33,395 bases of DNA from contig JBQMXM010000010.1 of the NCBI GenBank assembly GCA_052174015.1, forward strand, positions 1 through 33,395, in the 5' to 3' direction. Below, piece after piece: positions 30,521 to 33,395 of the stretch (positions are counted from its first letter, which is position 1; each line of letters begins with the position of its first letter). Source of the DNA: JABCPO02 sp052174015. Its GTDB lineage: Bacteria; Bacillota; Clostridia; TANB77; CAG-508. The notes under the pieces were generated by a model. It saw only the letters and a list, made by a program, of their open reading frames with translations, was not told the origin of the DNA and searched no databases. The position numbers and the translations under genes were made by a program.

Positions 30521-32536
30521 ATGTCTAAAATTATTAATGATAGAATATATAAATATATATTAAGAAGTAGAATCTATGTAATAATAATATTAGTATTATT
30601 AATATATATTAATATTTTAAAACCAGTATTTATACTACCATCAGTAATGATAACATTGTCTATAATATTATTTGAGATTATAACTTCAGATATAGAAAAG
30701 AAAAAGAAAAGAAAAGAATTTTTAGATTATACTTCTAATTTTAATATAGTTACTAAAAATACTCTAATTAATTCACCACTTCCATTAATAATTGCACAGA
30801 CAGACGGTAGAGTATTATGGAAAAGTAATAATTTTAAACAAATTTTTGATACTCCTGAAGCAATGTCTAAAATACAAAATGAAATTATCTCAATAAAAAA
30901 TGAAATAGAAAATTCAGATAATAAGGTTATAATTAAAAGAGATATGTATTATAGGAATCAAAAATACTATATATTAGGTGAATATAGTAGAAATACAAAA
31001 GAAGATAAAAAACAAAAAGAATATATTTTAACATTGTTCTTTTTAAATCAGACTAAATATATTAAATTAAAAGAAAAACATGAAGAAGAAAAATTAGCAT
31101 TATCAATAATTAGAATAGATAACTTTGATGAAATAATATCTAAATTAAGCATACATGAAAAGATAAGAGTGCTTGCAGATATAGAAAAAATAGTATTTAA
31201 TTGGGCGTATGAATTTGAAGGTATACCAATAAAACAAGGTGAAGATGAATATGTAGCAATCTTTTATAAAAAGAGTTATGAAAAATTAAAAGAAAATAAG
31301 CTTAGTATATTAGATAAAGTAAAATTAATTAAGACAAAATTAGATATTCCACTTACAATTAGTATAGCAATAAGTGCAGACGGAGAAAAGTTAGAAGAAA
31401 AATATCATAATACACAAAAAGCATTAGATGTGGTACTTGGTAGAGGTGGAGATCAGGCTGTTATTAAAGAACAAGAAGACTATAAGTTTTATGGTGGTAA
31501 GACTAAAGAAGTAGAAAAAACTGCAAAAGTTAAACCAAGAATTGTAGCATTTCAGATAGCTAAAAAATTAGAAAAAGTAAGTAATGTAATTATAATGGGA
31601 CACAAAAATATAGATATTGACGCATTAGGAAGTGCAATAGGTATGTATAAATTTGTAAAAGCATATACAGAAAATGTATATATAGCTACAGAAGCAAGTT
31701 CAGAAGGACTTGGAACATTTAGAGAAGAATTACATAAAAATATAGAATATCAAAATGTAATTATTAATAAAAATGAAGCATTAAATTTAACTAATAAGGA
31801 TACATTACTTATAGTTGTAGATGTACATAGAGAAGAATTTACAGAATTTCCAGAAGTTGCTAAAAACATTTCAGATGTAATAGTAATAGACCATCACAGA
31901 AAGTTAGTAGATTTTATTGATAGAGCAAATGTTGTGTATCATGAAGTATATGCATCATCAGCGGCAGAACTTGTAACAGAACTTATACAATATTCACCAA
32001 AAGAGATTAAACTTAAAACTTTTGAAGCAGAGAGTCTTTATGGTGGAATAATGGTAGATACTAAAAACTTTACTTTTAAAACAGGAGTTAGAACTTTTGA
32101 AGCTGCAGCATATTTAAGAAAATTTGGAGTAGACATTGTAAAGGTTAAAAAATGGTTTGCAGGAAGTTTAGACACATATATTAAGATACAAGAAATAATT
32201 CAAAATGCTAAAAAAATAACACCTGAGATAGCACTTGCAAGAAATCCACATCAATCAATAGATACAAATTTAATTTGTGCAAAAGCAGCAGATCAAATGC
32301 TTAATATTTCAGATGTATCAGGAAGTATAACATATGGATATGATGGTAAATCAATAAGTGTATCATTACGTTCAATTGGAGACATTAATATGCAAATAAT
32401 TGCTGAAAAATTAGGCGGTGGAGGACATATGGTCCTTGCAGGAGCACAATTAAAGCAAATGAGTTTAGATGAAGCAGAACAAAAAATTATTAAAGCTGTA
32501 AAAGAATATATTAAAGAAGTAGAGGAGGTAAAATAA
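30521..32536 (+). CDS. gdpP: Cyclic di-AMP phosphodiesterase GdpP
   Basis: A 671-residue membrane phosphodiesterase that hydrolyses c-di-AMP. Two membrane helices (about 13-55) are followed by a degenerate PAS domain (about 70-165), a degenerate GGDEF domain (about 175-310, the signature reading QGEDEY) and the DHH/DHHA1 catalytic part (about 345-665). Catalytic motifs are intact: H361-K-N-I-D365-I-D367, D457-H458-H459-R460, and GGGH at 633-636. GGGGGAG lies before the ATG at 30521. The stop overlaps the rplI start by one base. The order gdpP-rplI-dnaB is conserved in Firmicutes. Together with cdaA at 6.1 kb it completes c-di-AMP turnover. Confidence 0.97.
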   Translation: MSKIINDRIYKYILRSRIYVIIILVLLIYINILKPVFILPSVMITLSIILFEIITSDIEKKKKRKEFLDYTSNFNIVTKNTLINSPLPLIIAQTDGRVLWKSNNFKQIFDTPEAMSKIQNEIISIKNEIENSDNKVIIKRDMYYRNQKYYILGEYSRNTKEDKKQKEYILTLFFLNQTKYIKLKEKHEEEKLALSIIRIDNFDEIISKLSIHEKIRVLADIEKIVFNWAYEFEGIPIKQGEDEYVAIFYKKSYEKLKENKLSILDKVKLIKTKLDIPLTISIAISADGEKLEEKYHNTQKALDVVLGRGGDQAVIKEQEDYKFYGGKTKEVEKTAKVKPRIVAFQIAKKLEKVSNVIIMGHKNIDIDALGSAIGMYKFVKAYTENVYIATEASSEGLGTFREELHKNIEYQNVIINKNEALNLTNKDTLLIVVDVHREEFTEFPEVAKNISDVIVIDHHRKLVDFIDRANVVYHEVYASSAAELVTELIQYSPKEIKLKTFEAESLYGGIMVDTKNFTFKTGVRTFEAAAYLRKFGVDIVKVKKWFAGSLDTYIKIQEIIQNAKKITPEIALARNPHQSIDTNLICAKAADQMLNISDVSGSITYGYDGKSISVSLRSIGDINMQIIAEKLGGGGHMVLAGAQLKQMSLDEAEQKIIKAVKEYIKEVEEVK

Positions 32537-32982
32537 TGAAAGTTATATTATTAGAAAATATTAAAGGAGTTGGACAAAAAGATCAAATAGTAGAAGTTTC
32601 AAGTGGATATGCAATAAACTTTTTATTACCTAAAAATAAGGCGGTACTTGCAGATAATAGAAATTTATCAAATTTAAAAGGTAAGATAGACAAACAAAAA
32701 CATGAAGAAAAATTAAAACTAGAAGCAGCTCAAAAATTAAAAACAGAATTAGACGGAATATGTTTAAATATTAAACAAAAAGTAGGAGAAAATAATAAGC
32801 TTTTTGGAACACTAACAGAAAAGATAATTGCAGAAGAATTAAAAAAACAAAAGAATATTGAAATAGATAAAAAGAAAATAGTAATTAAAGAAGCAATTAA
32901 ATTTGCAGGAAAACATACTATAAAGGTTAAATTACATACAGATGTAGTTGCAAATTTAGATGTATTAATACAAGCAAATTAA
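32536..32982 (+). CDS. rplI: 50S ribosomal protein L9
   Basis: A 148-residue large-subunit protein of standard length. The N-terminal domain has MKVILLENIKGVGQKDQIVEVSSGYAINFLLPKNKAV, the L9 signature. A long connecting helix (about 45-75) leads to the C-terminal RNA-binding domain (KVGENNKLFGTLTEKIIAEEL and IKFAGKHTIKVKLHTDVVANL). GAGGAGG precedes the ATG, inside the 3' end of gdpP, and start and stop overlap as TAATG. Confidence 0.98.
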   Translation: MKVILLENIKGVGQKDQIVEVSSGYAINFLLPKNKAVLADNRNLSNLKGKIDKQKHEEKLKLEAAQKLKTELDGICLNIKQKVGENNKLFGTLTEKIIAEELKKQKNIEIDKKKIVIKEAIKFAGKHTIKVKLHTDVVANLDVLIQAN

Positions 32983-32996
32983 AATAGGAGAATATG

Positions 32997-33395
32997 ATGG
33001 AAGAAAAAATGCAAGAAATGCCAAGAGATATAGAAGCAGAAAAAGCATTACTAGGTAATATACTATCAGAAGAAGAAGCATTATTTGAAGTAATGGATGT
33101 AATTAAACCAGAAATGTTCTATCTAAAATCACATAGAGAAATATATTCTACAATATTAGATTTAGCACAAAATGGAAATCCAATAGACCAAATAACTGTA
33201 TCAGATAGATTAGAATTAAATGGAATATTAGAAAAAGTTGGAGGACTAACATATATAGATGAGTTAATCAACTATAACTCTATATTATCAAATACAACAG
33301 AATATATTAAATTAATTGTAGAAAAATATAAATTAAGAAAAATAATAGAAGCTTCAAATAAAATGCTAAGACAAGCATATTCAAAAGAAGAAAAA
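32997..33395 (+). CDS. dnaB: Replicative DNA helicase DnaB, N-terminal part
   Basis: The first 133 codons of the replicative helicase; the gene runs off the end of the window. The visible part is the N-terminal domain that contacts primase: MPRDIEAEKALLGNILSEEE, FYLKSHREIYSTILDL, ITVSDRLELNGILEKVGGLTYIDEL and the helical hairpin end. Of two adjacent ATGs (32994, 32997) the second is preferred, 6 nt after TAGGAG (32985-32990). It follows rplI by 14 nt, as in other Firmicutes (dnaC in Bacillus). Confidence 0.96.
   Translation, partial: MEEKMQEMPRDIEAEKALLGNILSEEEALFEVMDVIKPEMFYLKSHREIYSTILDLAQNGNPIDQITVSDRLELNGILEKVGGLTYIDELINYNSILSNTTEYIKLIVEKYKLRKIIEASNKMLRQAYSKEEK

Overview
The window comes from a very AT-rich, low-GC Gram-positive bacterium, most probably an uncultured gut-type member of the Clostridia. 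The evidence is strong A-ending codon use, AGGAGG-type ribosome binding sites before nearly every gene, TTGACA/TATAAT promoters, the heat-shock order hrcA-grpE-dnaK-dnaJ, the order gdpP-rplI-dnaB, an endoQ-like gene beside xerD, sortases, and a c-di-AMP cyclase and phosphodiesterase. Most of it is ordinary chromosomal core. No insertion sequence, prophage, CRISPR array or tRNA was seen.

Layout. 1-3.7 kb: a hypothetical gene, an endonuclease-Q-like PHP protein behind an unusual leader, a XerD-type recombinase and rpmF. 3.7-4.05 kb: tmRNA. 4.1-5.7 kb: a membrane-anchored protein converging on three tiny single-span membrane proteins on the minus strand. One of these three, 58 residues, is easily missed. 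5.9-7.4 kb: a small membrane protein, diadenylate cyclase CdaA and a DivIC/FtsB-like protein, closed by a strong terminator. 7.5-10 kb: a full-length phosphoglycerate-mutase-like protein that has lost catalytic residues, followed by a DUF600/YezG (immunity-family) protein. 10.1-12.3 kb: two unknown membrane proteins and an AlkA-like DNA glycosylase. 12.5-18 kb: an unknown coiled-coil protein, a sortase, an ABC transporter pair and a small Cys-rich protein. 18.4-23.4 kb: the HrcA heat-shock operon, with two CIRCE-like operators. 23.45-23.67 kb: a probable free-standing structured RNA with its own promoter, a pseudoknot and a terminator. 23.8-28.5 kb: a tail-anchored protein, ybeY, a dgkA fusion with a degenerate PAP2-like domain, a second sortase and recG. 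28.6-30.4 kb: an accessory-looking insert (ASCH protein, GNAT acetyltransferase, unknown protein). 30.5-33.4 kb: gdpP, rplI and the 5' part of dnaB.

How the genes fit together. CdaA makes c-di-AMP and GdpP destroys it, so both arms of that signal are here, though the usual cdaR neighbour is not. HrcA should repress its own operon through the CIRCE sites. EndoQ, the AlkA-like glycosylase, RecG, XerD and DnaB deal with DNA repair and replication. The signals most worth following are the pseudoknotted RNA between dnaJ and the next gene, the pseudo-phosphoglycerate mutase with its DUF600 partner, the double CIRCE, the repeat-bearing attenuator-like leader of endoQ, and the cluster of tiny membrane proteins.
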